This document shows positions 18,319-26,123 of a DNA stretch of 64,000 nucleotides, piece after piece. The stretch comes from an uncultured Muribaculum sp. (GTDB lineage Bacteria; Bacteroidota; Bacteroidia; Bacteroidales; Muribaculaceae). The notes beneath the pieces were generated by a model. That model did not search any database, was not told the DNA's origin, and saw only the letters and a program-made list of their open reading frames with translations. Each line of letters opens with the position of its first letter. Position 1 is the stretch's first letter. The stretch spans positions 124,001 to 188,000 of the forward strand of contig CAJUMZ010000002.1 in the NCBI GenBank assembly GCA_910587665.1. The letters are read 5' to 3'. Position numbers and translations under genes: made by a program.

Positions 18319-19101
18319 ATGGCACCTCTGTTTTCAATAATAACCGTAACATACAATGCCGCGGAAACGCTACCGGCAACGCTTAAAAGCGTGAAAGAGC
18401 AGAGCTGCGACCTATTTGAACACATCATAATGGATGGGGTGTCGACCGACCGCACCCTAAAGATAGCGATAGATGCCGGAATACCGCAATCACGGATAGT
18501 ATCAAGCCCGGATAAAGGCATCTATGACGCCATGAACAAGGCGCTTGACATAGCCAAGGGTGATTATCTTATATTCCTGAACGCCGGTGACTCATTCCAC
18601 TCGCCCGACACTCTTGCCCTGCTTGCAAAGGAAATTGTGGACAATGACTATCCCGGAATCGTCTACGGCCAGACCGACCTTGTCGACAGCCGGCGCAGAT
18701 TTATCGCACCGCGCCACCTTACCGCCCCCGAAACGCTCACGCTTGACAGCTTCAAGGAGGGCATGGTGGTGTGCCATCAGGCGTTTATCGTCAACCGGAA
18801 GCTTGCCCAGCCTTATGACCTGAGGTTCCGGTATTCCGCCGACTACGAATGGTGTATCCGTTGCTTGCAGCGTTCACGCCACAACCTGTATGTGCCCGAG
18901 GTGCTGATCGACTATCTTTTTGAAGGTACGACTACCGCCAACCGCCGTAAGTCGCTTATAGAGCGATTCAAAATCATGAGATACTACTACGGATTGTTTC
19001 CGACAGTGGCGCGCCACGCGGCATTCCTGCCCCGCTTTTTAAAGCAACGGCATATTGAGCGGCAATCGGTAAAAGATATAGAATCACAACAAAACAACTA
19101 A
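18319..19101 (+). CDS. Family 2 glycosyltransferase
   Basis: A 260-residue GT-A fold enzyme starting MAPLFSIITVTYNA, the usual family start. It has the nucleotide-sugar-binding DGVSTDRT, the KGIYDAMNKALDIAKGDY stretch and FLNAGDSF (in place of a plain DxD). Such enzymes add a sugar to a lipid- or polymer-linked acceptor in the cytosol, for surface polysaccharide. The start was chosen because the promoter at 18286 would place the transcript start after the longer start codon. The gene at 62.2 kb is a clear paralogue with the same GIYDAMNK and NAGD motifs. No polysaccharide operon surrounds either copy. Confidence 0.87.
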   Translation: MAPLFSIITVTYNAAETLPATLKSVKEQSCDLFEHIIMDGVSTDRTLKIAIDAGIPQSRIVSSPDKGIYDAMNKALDIAKGDYLIFLNAGDSFHSPDTLALLAKEIVDNDYPGIVYGQTDLVDSRRRFIAPRHLTAPETLTLDSFKEGMVVCHQAFIVNRKLAQPYDLRFRYSADYEWCIRCLQRSRHNLYVPEVLIDYLFEGTTTANRRKSLIERFKIMRYYYGLFPTVARHAAFLPRFLKQRHIERQSVKDIESQQNN

Positions 19102-19112
19102 CATAATTAATC

Positions 19113-19670
19113 ATGAAGTATTACATTGCAGAAAATGAACAGCCGGTGGGTCCGTTTGAAGTAGGACAGCTTATAGCCCGCGGCTTGAAAGGTACCGACC
19201 TCGTATGGGCGGAAGGCTTTGAAGGATGGGTACCTGCGGAAAGCGTCGAAGAGATACGCATTGCGCTTTATTCTCCCAACGGCAGCTCTCCAGAATATCG
19301 CGAGACGGCAATTCCGGAAATCAACCCAACACAGAACACCCAATGCCCGCCTCCTCCGTTCCGCCCGGCCTACCAGCAGCCCCAACCGGAGCAACAGCCC
19401 GTGCAGACGGAGATCCCGCCGAAAAACTGGCTTGTAGAATCTATCCTTGTCACAATACTCTGCTGCTTTCCTTTCGGTTTTGTCGGCGCGATAAAGGCCG
19501 CACAGGTAAACGCATGGTGGGCAGGGGGCTTCTGCGAAAAGGCTGAAAAAGCATCATCCGATGCAAAACGCTGGACCATAATCGGTCTTGTGTGCGGACT
19601 CGTCTGGATCGTACTTTACGGAATATTCGTATTTACCGTCGGTCTAAACGGTATCATGGAGAACATGTAA
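19113..19670 (+). CDS. GYF_2 (DUF4339) plus CD225/dispanin-like membrane protein
   Basis: A 185-residue protein in three parts. Residues 1-50 are a GYF_2/DUF4339 domain (YYIAENEQPVGPFEVGQL ... GWVPAESVEEI). Residues 60-100 are a Pro/Gln-rich linker. The rest is a CD225/dispanin-like pair of hydrophobic segments (WLVESILVTILCCFPFGFVGAIKAAQV and a final TIIGLVCGLVWIVLYGIF). The combination is common in Bacteroidetes; its function is not known. It follows the glycosyltransferase by 11 bases, and its stop codon overlaps the next start (TAATG). Confidence 0.82.
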   Translation: MKYYIAENEQPVGPFEVGQLIARGLKGTDLVWAEGFEGWVPAESVEEIRIALYSPNGSSPEYRETAIPEINPTQNTQCPPPPFRPAYQQPQPEQQPVQTEIPPKNWLVESILVTILCCFPFGFVGAIKAAQVNAWWAGGFCEKAEKASSDAKRWTIIGLVCGLVWIVLYGIFVFTVGLNGIMENM

Positions 19671-19969
19671 TGATAGTAAACACGACATTTCATGTAGAGC
19701 AGTCGGTCGAACAGGAATTTATCGACTGGATCCGCACCGGCTACATTCCTGAGGCTAATGAAAAGGGGAATCTCCACACTCCCCTTTTCATGCGTATAAT
19801 GACCCCCATGGAAGGTGGCACGGGCTACGCCGTGCAGCTTCAGGCCCGGGACAAGGCGGAAGTTGAACGATGGCTTGACGAAGTACAGCCGCGACTACTC
19901 ACCGAGATGGCACATAAATGGGGGAAAAAGGTGATGTTTTTCACCACAATAATGGAGAAAGTAATCTGA
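19670..19969 (+). CDS. DUF4286 family protein
   Basis: A 99-residue protein starting MIVNTTFHVEQSVEQEF. This matches the small DUF4286 family that precedes ruvC in many Bacteroidales. It looks like a ferredoxin-like alpha/beta fold. The start is at 19670, where TAATG couples it to the preceding stop; the longer frame starting at 19592 would lie inside the upstream gene. Its stop overlaps the ruvC start (TGATG), so the three genes are translationally coupled. The function is unknown. Confidence 0.82.
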   Translation: MIVNTTFHVEQSVEQEFIDWIRTGYIPEANEKGNLHTPLFMRIMTPMEGGTGYAVQLQARDKAEVERWLDEVQPRLLTEMAHKWGKKVMFFTTIMEKVI

Positions 19970-20559
19970 TGGCTGTAGCCGGAGAAAGGAATGAGGCTTT
20001 GCGTGACTGGGATCGTATAATAATCGGTATCGATCCCGGCACCAATGTCATGGGCTACGGTGTGCTCGGCGTAAAGCGCAACAAGCCGGCAATGATCGCA
20101 ATGGGTGTCATAAAACTCAGCCGATTTGACAGCCACTATCTGCGGTTAGGGCATATTTTCAAACGGGTATCGGGCATATTGGAGCAGTATCTGCCCGACG
20201 AGATGGCGATAGAGGCGCCGTTTTACGGTAAAAACGTGCAGTCGATGCTCAAGCTTGGTCGCGCGCAGGGGGTGGCAATGGCGGCGGCTATAAACCACGA
20301 CATATCCATCTGCGAGTATGAGCCGAGGAAAATCAAGATGGCGATTACCGGCAACGGCGCAGCCGCAAAAGAGCAGGTACAGGAAATGCTTCGCTGCATA
20401 CTCGGCATACCCGCTGAAAACATATTGCCGGAGCTTGACGCCACCGACGCGCTCGGAGCCGCGCTATGCCACTTCTACGAGTCGGGCAAGCCGGACATCG
20501 CCCGCGGTCCCAAGTCGTGGAAAGAATTCATCGCCCGCAATCCCGGCAGGATAAAATAA
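19969..20559 (+). CDS. ruvC: Crossover junction endodeoxyribonuclease RuvC
   Basis: A 196-residue Holliday junction resolvase. The RNase H-like core shows IIIGIDPGTNVMGYG (first catalytic Asp), MAIEAPFYGKNVQSMLKLGRAQG (catalytic Glu and junction-binding loop) and the C-terminal LDATDALGAALCH (last two Asp). It works with RuvAB, cutting four-way junctions in recombination. The ATG at 19969 overlaps the previous stop; the longer frame starts inside DUF4286. It is the last gene before the rplU promoter. Confidence 0.95.
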   Translation: MAVAGERNEALRDWDRIIIGIDPGTNVMGYGVLGVKRNKPAMIAMGVIKLSRFDSHYLRLGHIFKRVSGILEQYLPDEMAIEAPFYGKNVQSMLKLGRAQGVAMAAAINHDISICEYEPRKIKMAITGNGAAAKEQVQEMLRCILGIPAENILPELDATDALGAALCHFYESGKPDIARGPKSWKEFIARNPGRIK

Positions 20560-20585
20560 TTATGGATGCAGAAATTTCATAAAGT

Positions 20586-20617
20586 ATTGCACGGGTGGAG
20601 AAAAAGTTGTAACTTTG
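20586..20617 (+). promoter_or_regulatory. Promoter of rplU-rpmA
   Basis: TTGC at 20586-20589, a 20-base spacer and TAACTTTG at 20610-20617. Transcription should start near 20624, giving a leader of about 84 bases. Confidence 0.65.
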
Positions 20618-20651
20618 CGGTCGCTATTTTTCCGTACAGGCTTGATAAAGC

Positions 20652-20667
20652 AGCCGAAAGCTCGGCT
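20652..20667 (+). promoter_or_regulatory. Hairpin in the rplU leader
   Basis: A perfect 6-bp stem with a 4-base loop (AGCCGA-AAGC-TCGGCT) lies in the untranslated leader, 40 bases before the rplU start. It could be a ribosomal protein binding site for autoregulation; this is inference only. Confidence 0.4.
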
Positions 20668-20707
20668 CGCCCGGCGGAGTTAACCTGTAATAATCATTAT
20701 TAAACAG

Positions 20708-21028
20708 ATGTACGCAATTGTAGAAATTCAAGGACAGCAGTTTAAGGCAGAGGCCGGCAAGTTCTTGTATGTTCACTACCTCGGCGATGACAAGAAGGAA
20801 GGTGACGCAGTAGAGTTTGACCGCGTTCTCCTAGTAGACGCCGACGGTGCCGTTAAGGTAGGCGCACCTACCGTTGAAGGTGCAAAAGTAGTATGCGAAG
20901 TGGCAACCCCGCTCGTAAAAGGTGACAAAGTAATCGTCTTCAAGAAGAAAAGACGTAAAGGCTATCGCCGTAAAAACGGTCATCGCCAGTACTTCACCAA
21001 AATCGTGATCAAGGACCTTGTAGCTTAA
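20708..21028 (+). CDS. rplU: 50S ribosomal protein L21
   Basis: A 106-residue protein with the L21 hallmarks: YAIVEIQGQQFKAEAGKFL at the start and the basic KKKRRKGYRRKNGHRQ loop near the end, which binds 23S rRNA. The length is normal. It is the first gene of the conserved rplU-rpmA pair, with rpmA 22 bases downstream. Confidence 0.97.
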   Translation: MYAIVEIQGQQFKAEAGKFLYVHYLGDDKKEGDAVEFDRVLLVDADGAVKVGAPTVEGAKVVCEVATPLVKGDKVIVFKKKRRKGYRRKNGHRQYFTKIVIKDLVA

Positions 21029-21050
21029 CCCATTAAAATCTTAAAAAGAC

Positions 21051-21311
21051 ATGGCACATAAAAAAGGTGTAGGTAGTTCAAAGAACGGCCGTGAGTCAGA
21101 AAGCAAACGACTCGGAGTTAAGATTTTTGGCGGTCAGCATGCTAAGGCAGGCAACATTATCAAGCGTCAGCGCGGTACAGTTCACCATCCCGGTGAAAAT
21201 GTAGGCATGGGCAAGGATCACACGATCTATGCTCTTGTTGACGGCGTCGTTGAGTTCAAGCTCAGAGGCGGTCGTCATTATATCAATGTTACTCCCGACG
21301 CAGAGGCATAA
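21051..21311 (+). CDS. rpmA: 50S ribosomal protein L27
   Basis: An 86-residue protein beginning MAHKKGVGSSKNGRESESKRLGVK, with the conserved internal GNIIKRQRGTVHHPGENVG. L27 sits near the peptidyl transferase centre. The N-terminus starts directly with AHKKG and lacks the cleaved extension found in Firmicutes. A strong terminator follows 20 bases after the stop. Confidence 0.97.
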   Translation: MAHKKGVGSSKNGRESESKRLGVKIFGGQHAKAGNIIKRQRGTVHHPGENVGMGKDHTIYALVDGVVEFKLRGGRHYINVTPDAEA

Positions 21312-21331
21312 CCGCCTTTCGTAAAATCACA

Positions 21332-21371
21332 AAAATATGCTGTATCAGAATTCTGATGCAGCATATTTTTT
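21332..21371 (+). terminator. Rho-independent terminator of rplU-rpmA
   Basis: A long near-perfect stem (AATATGCTG-ATCAG / CTGAT-CAGCATATT) with a 4-base AATT turn, flanked by A and T runs, ends in TTTTTTATT. Confidence 0.9.
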
Positions 21372-21491
21372 ATTCAAGGCATCAAATACCATTTTTAATA
21401 AAATGGATTAGCCCACCCCACATTTTGCCTTAATTTTACTCAGTTATTGCATTTTTGATCTTTACACGAACATTTATCCATCTAAAATCAT

Positions 21492-21499
21492 TAAATTTG
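21492..21499 (+). promoter_or_regulatory. -7 box for the MNT-HEPN pair
   Basis: TAAATTTG lies 24 bases before the start at 21523. No standard -33 box is present. An AGGAG ribosome site (21514-21518) lies just before the start codon. Confidence 0.5.
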
Positions 21500-21522
21500 T
21501 AATCATACAAACAAGGAGTAAC

Positions 21523-21825
21523 ATGCACCTCATCAACGACAACATCCAAAGGTTATTTGCTTTGTGCCAAAAGCATAAAGTCAAGAAACTATATGCTTTC
21601 GGATCCATACTCACACCAAAATTCAATGACCAGAGTGATGTTGACATACTCGTGGACTTCAATTCTGAAATAGACCACAACACCTATGCTGACAATTATT
21701 TTGACTTATACCACGCCTTGAAAGCCTTGTTTGGACGAGACGTGGACTTGGTTGATGAATCGGCAGTCAAAAATCCCTATTTCAAGGAAGAGCTTGAAGA
21801 AACTAAATATCTGATCTATGGATAG
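21523..21825 (+). CDS. MntA-like minimal nucleotidyltransferase (antitoxin)
   Basis: A 100-residue MNT protein with the polymerase-beta signature: FGSILTPKFNDQSDVDILVDF, that is GS followed by an Asp-x-Asp pair (about residues 27-47), plus a later catalytic Asp in RDVDLVDE. In MNT-HEPN modules this enzyme adds AMP to the HEPN toxin to silence it. Its last 8 bases overlap the start of the HEPN gene, so the two are made together. An AGGAG ribosome site is present. Composition is more AT-rich than the ribosomal genes before it, which fits an acquired module. Confidence 0.88.
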   Translation: MHLINDNIQRLFALCQKHKVKKLYAFGSILTPKFNDQSDVDILVDFNSEIDHNTYADNYFDLYHALKALFGRDVDLVDESAVKNPYFKEELEETKYLIYG

Positions 21826-22159
21826 AAAACTCAGAAAATATTTATCCGACATTCTATCCTCAATCATAGAGATAGAGTCATTCATGGAGGACAGGCCAAA
21901 AGTATATTCCACATTCTGCAATGACATTCTATTCAGAAGAGGTGTTGAAAGAAACATGGAAATAATGGGCGAGGCAATGAACCAAGTTCTGAAAATCAAT
22001 CCACATATCCCAATCACAGCAGCCAGAAAAGTCGTCGATACACGAAATTTTGTAATCCATGCCTATGACTCCTTGAAGCCTGACATTCTTTGGGGCATCG
22101 TAATTAACCATATGCCGTTGCTCAAACAGGAGGTTGAAACTCTACTGAAAAAAGACTAA
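21818..22159 (+). CDS. HEPN-domain toxin (DUF86)
   Basis: A 113-residue all-helical HEPN/DUF86 protein. The RNase motif R-x4-H is present as RNFVIHAYD (about residues 73-81), and the Tyr two residues later is the site AMP is added to in characterised pairs. HEPN toxins cut RNA, often tRNA, when not blocked. It overlaps the MNT gene by 8 bases. All key residues are visible, so the pair is probably active; whether it serves phage defence or plasmid-like stabilisation is unknown. Confidence 0.88.
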   Translation: MDRKLRKYLSDILSSIIEIESFMEDRPKVYSTFCNDILFRRGVERNMEIMGEAMNQVLKINPHIPITAARKVVDTRNFVIHAYDSLKPDILWGIVINHMPLLKQEVETLLKKD

Positions 22160-22198
22160 GCATCTTTCCGCCTATTGCGGAGCTATATAAATCAAAGA

Positions 22199-22235
22199 AC
22201 TCCGGGTCGACAACTGCACCATGTCGACCCGGAGT
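22199..22235. terminator. Strong inverted repeat between HEPN and MFS genes
   Basis: A perfect 13-bp stem (ACTCCGGGTCGAC / GTCGACCCGGAGT) with an 11-base loop, followed by TTTATATATAT on the plus strand. It can end the MNT-HEPN transcript and may also act on the MFS transcript. Confidence 0.75.
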
Positions 22236-22245
22236 TTATATATAT

Positions 22246-22269
22246 GTGCGGCGGGGGAGGTTGCCGCAC
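22246..22269 (-). terminator. Second hairpin, just past the MFS stop
   Basis: A 7-bp stem (GTGCGGC / GCCGCAC) with a 10-base loop. On the minus strand it is followed by ATATATATAA and then the larger stem at 22199-22235. Confidence 0.5.
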
Positions 22270-22284
22270 AATGAATGTCAATGT

Positions 22285-23658
22285 TTAGAAGGGGATCTCT
22301 TCTTCCGTAGCGGGGTCAACTGTCACGTCATGCTTCTCGGCATATGTCTCCTTTATGAAGAATACACAGCATGCGCCGGCGATCAAAAGCACACCGGCAA
22401 GTATAATCATGTTGAGCTGCGAGTGACCGCCAAGAAGCGAGAATACCCCGCCACCAAGAGCGGCGGCAACAATCTGCGGGATAGTTATCGTGCCGTTAAA
22501 CAATCCGAGATAAGCACCCATATGCTTTCCTGAGATGGAGTTGGTCAGGATGGTAAAAGGCATTGCGAGCATAGCGGCCCACGCCGTACCGACAAGGAAA
22601 TAGCTTATGAAAAGCATATACGGGTCATGGAAGAACATGGTGGAAATGAATCCTATGCCACCGATCACGAGGCTCAGCGAGTAAGCGACACGACGGTTTT
22701 TGAAGCTCGGCAGAATGGCAGCCCATATCACTGAGCCGATAGCCTGCACGGCAAACAGCACACCGTTCCAGTTTGCAGCCTCCTGGTAATTCGCAGCCTG
22801 AGTACCCTGCGACGCATCCCAGCCGTAAGCCTGCTCGGCAACGCCACCTGTATTATAAGTCCACATGTACATGAACGCCGCCCAACAGAAAAACTGCACA
22901 AGACCGACAGTCCAGAACACTTTCGGAGCCTTTACAAGCAGCGTCACGAAATTAGCCTTGTCGTCATCCTTATCCTCGGTTATGCCATGATATTCGGCAT
23001 ACTCCTTGGGAGGCATTTCCTTTACCTTGCAGAAAGTATAGATGACACATATAATAAGTATTGCCGCTCCACCGTAAAACGAGAAAGTCACCGAATCAGG
23101 CACCTTGTTGCCCTCGGCGATATTGCTTATACCGATCCATGTCAGTACGAACGGGAAAACGAATCCCACGACCGAGCCGGCATTACAGAGGAAACTCTGA
23201 ATCGAATAGGCAAGTCCTTTCTGCTTCTCATTGACCATGTCGCCGACAAGCATCTTGAACGGCTGCATTGAAATATTGATCGACAGGTCGAGGAACATCA
23301 AGGCGAAAGCCCCGAACACAAGAGCCGCGCCTATCGCGAAGTGGAAGCTTCCCGCATTGGGCAGAAGCGCCATGACTATCACGGCAAGGATTGAACCAAA
23401 CAGGAGATAAGGCAGTCGACGCCCGAAGCGATTCCATGTACGGTCGCTGAGAGTACCTACAATAGGCTGGATGATCAATCCGGCAAGCGGGGGAAGAATC
23501 CAAAAATAACTCAATTCATGGGGATCGGCGCCAAGAGTGGCGAAAATTCGTGAAATGTTGGCACCCTGAAGCGCATAAGCGATTTGAACGCCGAAGAAAC
23601 CGAAACTAAGATTCCACAGTTTCCAAAAGCCCAAATCAGGCTTTACCTTTGCTTTCAT
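22285..23658 (-). CDS. MFS transporter, SLC45/GPH-like sugar transporter
   Basis: A 457-residue polytopic protein with about 12 membrane segments. The family loop between helices 2 and 3 is clear (GTLSDRTWNRFGRRLPYL), and the start LSFGFFGVQIAYALQGANISRIF resembles SLC45/sucrose- and maltose-type transporters found in Bacteroidetes. It probably imports a di- or oligosaccharide by proton symport; the substrate is not knowable here because no sugar-cleaving enzyme is nearby. It is a single-gene unit with its own promoter and terminator hairpins. Confidence 0.85.
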   Translation of the reverse strand: MKAKVKPDLGFWKLWNLSFGFFGVQIAYALQGANISRIFATLGADPHELSYFWILPPLAGLIIQPIVGTLSDRTWNRFGRRLPYLLFGSILAVIVMALLPNAGSFHFAIGAALVFGAFALMFLDLSINISMQPFKMLVGDMVNEKQKGLAYSIQSFLCNAGSVVGFVFPFVLTWIGISNIAEGNKVPDSVTFSFYGGAAILIICVIYTFCKVKEMPPKEYAEYHGITEDKDDDKANFVTLLVKAPKVFWTVGLVQFFCWAAFMYMWTYNTGGVAEQAYGWDASQGTQAANYQEAANWNGVLFAVQAIGSVIWAAILPSFKNRRVAYSLSLVIGGIGFISTMFFHDPYMLFISYFLVGTAWAAMLAMPFTILTNSISGKHMGAYLGLFNGTITIPQIVAAALGGGVFSLLGGHSQLNMIILAGVLLIAGACCVFFIKETYAEKHDVTVDPATEEEIPF

Positions 23659-23707
23659 GTGTATAAACGGTTGTAATAGAGTTGGACAATATCTTTAGAA
23701 TTACCTG

Positions 23708-23738
23708 CAAAGATAATACATTTTTCCACAAAAGCAAA
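23708..23738 (-). promoter_or_regulatory. Promoter of the MFS gene
   Basis: On the minus strand TTTG (23738-23735), a 19-base spacer and TATCTTTG (23715-23708), 50 bases before the start codon. Confidence 0.75.
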
Positions 23739-23892
23739 AAAGAGTTGATGATTACGTAAAAATAAAATAAAATCCGCAAGCTGTTAACGTATACACCATT
23801 CATCATGCCGCCATGAACGTTAAAAGATGGCACGAGGGATGGCGGCGGCTCATTTTTTCCCGATTTTATTTATATTTTTCAGGCGAATGTAG

Positions 23893-23900
23893 TAAATTTG
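23893..23900 (+). promoter_or_regulatory. -7 box for the TlpA-DUF6029-Omp28 operon
   Basis: TAAATTTG. The transcript would start near 23907, so the earlier possible start at 23813 cannot be used, and the ATG at 23930 is supported. Confidence 0.6.
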
Positions 23901-23929
23901 CACATTATTACCATCATATCACTGACAAT

Positions 23930-24424
23930 ATGAAATCAATAAAGACCATAGCCGCAGCCCTCATCATGGCATTTGCGGCATTTTCAGCAGAGGCACAGCT
24001 TCCCTCTGTCCAGCTAAAGGATCTTGAAGGGAAAAGTGTCGACACAGCAAAGCTCAGTAACGACGGAAAGCCTTTTGTAATCACGTTTTTCGCATCATGG
24101 TGCAAGCCTTGCAACCGTGAGTTGAAAGCAATCCACGAAGTCTATCCCGACTGGCAGGAAGAGACCGGCATGAAAGTGGTGGCGATCTCGGTCGACACCG
24201 GTCAGAATGCAAGCAAGGTAAAGCCTACGGTCGATGCCGAGGGATGGGAATACGACATACTTCTCGACCCCAACAGCGACTTCATGCGCGCGATGGGCAT
24301 ACAGATGATACCCCACTGCCTGATTGTTGACGGCGAGGGCAATATCGCCGACAGCCGAAGCGGCTATACCGAAGGCGCCGAGAGCCACATCATTGAAAAA
24401 ATACGCGAGTTGCAGAGCAAATAA
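23930..24424 (+). CDS. TlpA/ResA-like periplasmic thioredoxin
   Basis: A 164-residue secreted thioredoxin-fold protein. A signal peptide ends at SAEA, and the active site is FFASWCKPCNRE (CxxC about residues 56-59), with the conserved cis-Pro in MIPHCLIVD. It is probably a reductant for periplasmic or surface proteins and would draw electrons from DsbD. The start is chosen at MKSIKTIAAAL because of the promoter and the signal peptide. It heads a four-gene operon with DUF6029, an Omp28-like CxxC protein and a T9SS-CTD protein. Confidence 0.88.
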   Translation: MKSIKTIAAALIMAFAAFSAEAQLPSVQLKDLEGKSVDTAKLSNDGKPFVITFFASWCKPCNRELKAIHEVYPDWQEETGMKVVAISVDTGQNASKVKPTVDAEGWEYDILLDPNSDFMRAMGIQMIPHCLIVDGEGNIADSRSGYTEGAESHIIEKIRELQSK

Positions 24425-24455
24425 ATAATTGTATATTACCCCATTCCTGACAGAG

Positions 24456-26105
24456 ATGAAGTTTACCGGAACGCTCACACTGCTTGCCATAGGCGCGGTA
24501 TCGCTAAGCGCATCAGCCCAAAACGGTGTTGCCGTGCATGGTAGCGTGCAAAGCGACAACCTGTTTCCCACCAAGCCCTACAAAGACATGAACGACAAGG
24601 AGCACCACAGTGACTTCCTTACCAACACCTATGCCGACGTGGGACTTATAAGCAACTATGTCGACGCCGGACTGCGTGTCGAGTATCTCGACCATCCGCT
24701 TCCCGGATTTGAGCCCGACTTCAAGGGCTGGGGTCTGCCCAATATATATATAAAGGGCAAATACAAGGGCTTTGAACTTACGGCGGGCGACTTCTACGAG
24801 CAATTTGGCAGCGGATTCATACTCCGCACCTACGAAGAGAGAAGTCTCGGCATTGACAACTCAATCAGGGGAGGCAGGCTGAAAGTGAACGCACTGCAGG
24901 GATTGCGTTTTACCGCACTCGGAGGATTGCAACGCCGATTCTGGGACTGGAGCAAGCACTCCCAGGTCTACGGAGCCGACCTCGAATGGGACATGCAGGA
25001 GCACATAAAGGGGCTGCGCGACCATAACATCATATGGACACTCGGAGGCTCGTGGGTACTCCGCCACGAAGATGACGAGACGATAATGGTGCCCGGCACA
25101 AACTATCGCCTTAACCTGCCAAAGACCGTCAACGCCTTTGACGCCCGCACCCATTTCTACCGCAGCGGGCTCGACCTGCTCGGAGAATTCGCTTGGAAAG
25201 CCCCGGATCCATCTTACGACAACAACTATACCTATCGCCACGGCAGCGCGGTGATGATCTCGGCATCTTACTCAAAGACGGGATGGAGCGCGCTCGTGCA
25301 GGCAAAACGCTCGGAGAACATGGCTTTCCGCAGCCAGCGTTCGATGAAACTCACATCGGCGTTTATCAACAACATGCCGGCATTTGCCTATCAGCATACC
25401 TATGCCCTTGCCGCGATGTATCCCTACGCCACGCAGGCTGCGCCCGGCGAATGGGCGTTTCAGGGAGCATTTGCCTATTCGTTCAAGCGCAAGACCGCGC
25501 TTGGCGGTAAATACGGCACCAAGCTCAAGCTCAACATAAGCTATATCCGAGGACTTCACCACGAGAAGCAACCAACGTTTAACGGCTCGGAATATGGCAC
25601 CGACGGCGACAAGTGCAAGTTTTTCGGCATGGGTGACCTGTACTATCAGGATATCAACCTTCAGCTTGAAAAACGTATCACCCGCGACTTCCATTTCAAC
25701 TTCATGTACATGAACCAACGCTACAACCAGACCGTAGTGGAAGGTCACGGAGGCATGGTCGACGCCAACATATTCGTGGCTGAGGGAAAATACAAATTCA
25801 ACCGCAAGCTTACACTACGCGGCGAGCTGCAATATCTAACCACCCGCCAGGACAGGAAAGATTGGGCCTACGGGCTGCTTGAACTTTCGGTGCTCCCCTA
25901 CCTGATGTTCAGCGTCAGCGACGAGTGGAACTGCGGAGGTGACGGCACTCATTATTATATGGCGTCGGTGACCGGCACATACAAGTCAAACCGCCTCATG
26001 ATAGGCTACGGCAAAACCCGCGCCGGCTATAACTGCTCGGGCGGTGTGTGCCGCTACGTACCCGAAACACAGGGTGTCAACATTTCATACAACTACAATT
26101 TTTAA
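24456..26105 (+). CDS. DUF6029-type outer-membrane protein
   Basis: A 549-residue protein. A signal peptide ends at SASAQ, and the rest is beta-rich with many alternating aromatic strands (GFELTAGDFYEQFGSGF, LTLRGELQYLTTRQDRKDWAYGLLELSVLP) and a C-terminal aromatic strand (INISYNYNF-like end). This looks like a large outer-membrane barrel of the DUF6029 family. A Cys pair occurs in YNCSGGVCRY near the end. The ATG at 24456 is used in place of a TTG 27 bases earlier. It lies 31 bases after the TlpA-like gene, which suggests a joint role. The substrate or partner is unknown. Confidence 0.8.
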   Translation: MKFTGTLTLLAIGAVSLSASAQNGVAVHGSVQSDNLFPTKPYKDMNDKEHHSDFLTNTYADVGLISNYVDAGLRVEYLDHPLPGFEPDFKGWGLPNIYIKGKYKGFELTAGDFYEQFGSGFILRTYEERSLGIDNSIRGGRLKVNALQGLRFTALGGLQRRFWDWSKHSQVYGADLEWDMQEHIKGLRDHNIIWTLGGSWVLRHEDDETIMVPGTNYRLNLPKTVNAFDARTHFYRSGLDLLGEFAWKAPDPSYDNNYTYRHGSAVMISASYSKTGWSALVQAKRSENMAFRSQRSMKLTSAFINNMPAFAYQHTYALAAMYPYATQAAPGEWAFQGAFAYSFKRKTALGGKYGTKLKLNISYIRGLHHEKQPTFNGSEYGTDGDKCKFFGMGDLYYQDINLQLEKRITRDFHFNFMYMNQRYNQTVVEGHGGMVDANIFVAEGKYKFNRKLTLRGELQYLTTRQDRKDWAYGLLELSVLPYLMFSVSDEWNCGGDGTHYYMASVTGTYKSNRLMIGYGKTRAGYNCSGGVCRYVPETQGVNISYNYNF

Positions 26106-26123
26106 ACAGGGAGAAGACACACT

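Noticed and set aside
23813..23929. Extended N-terminus of the TlpA-like protein from 23813
   Set aside because: The extension spans the promoter and hides the signal peptide that starts at 23930.
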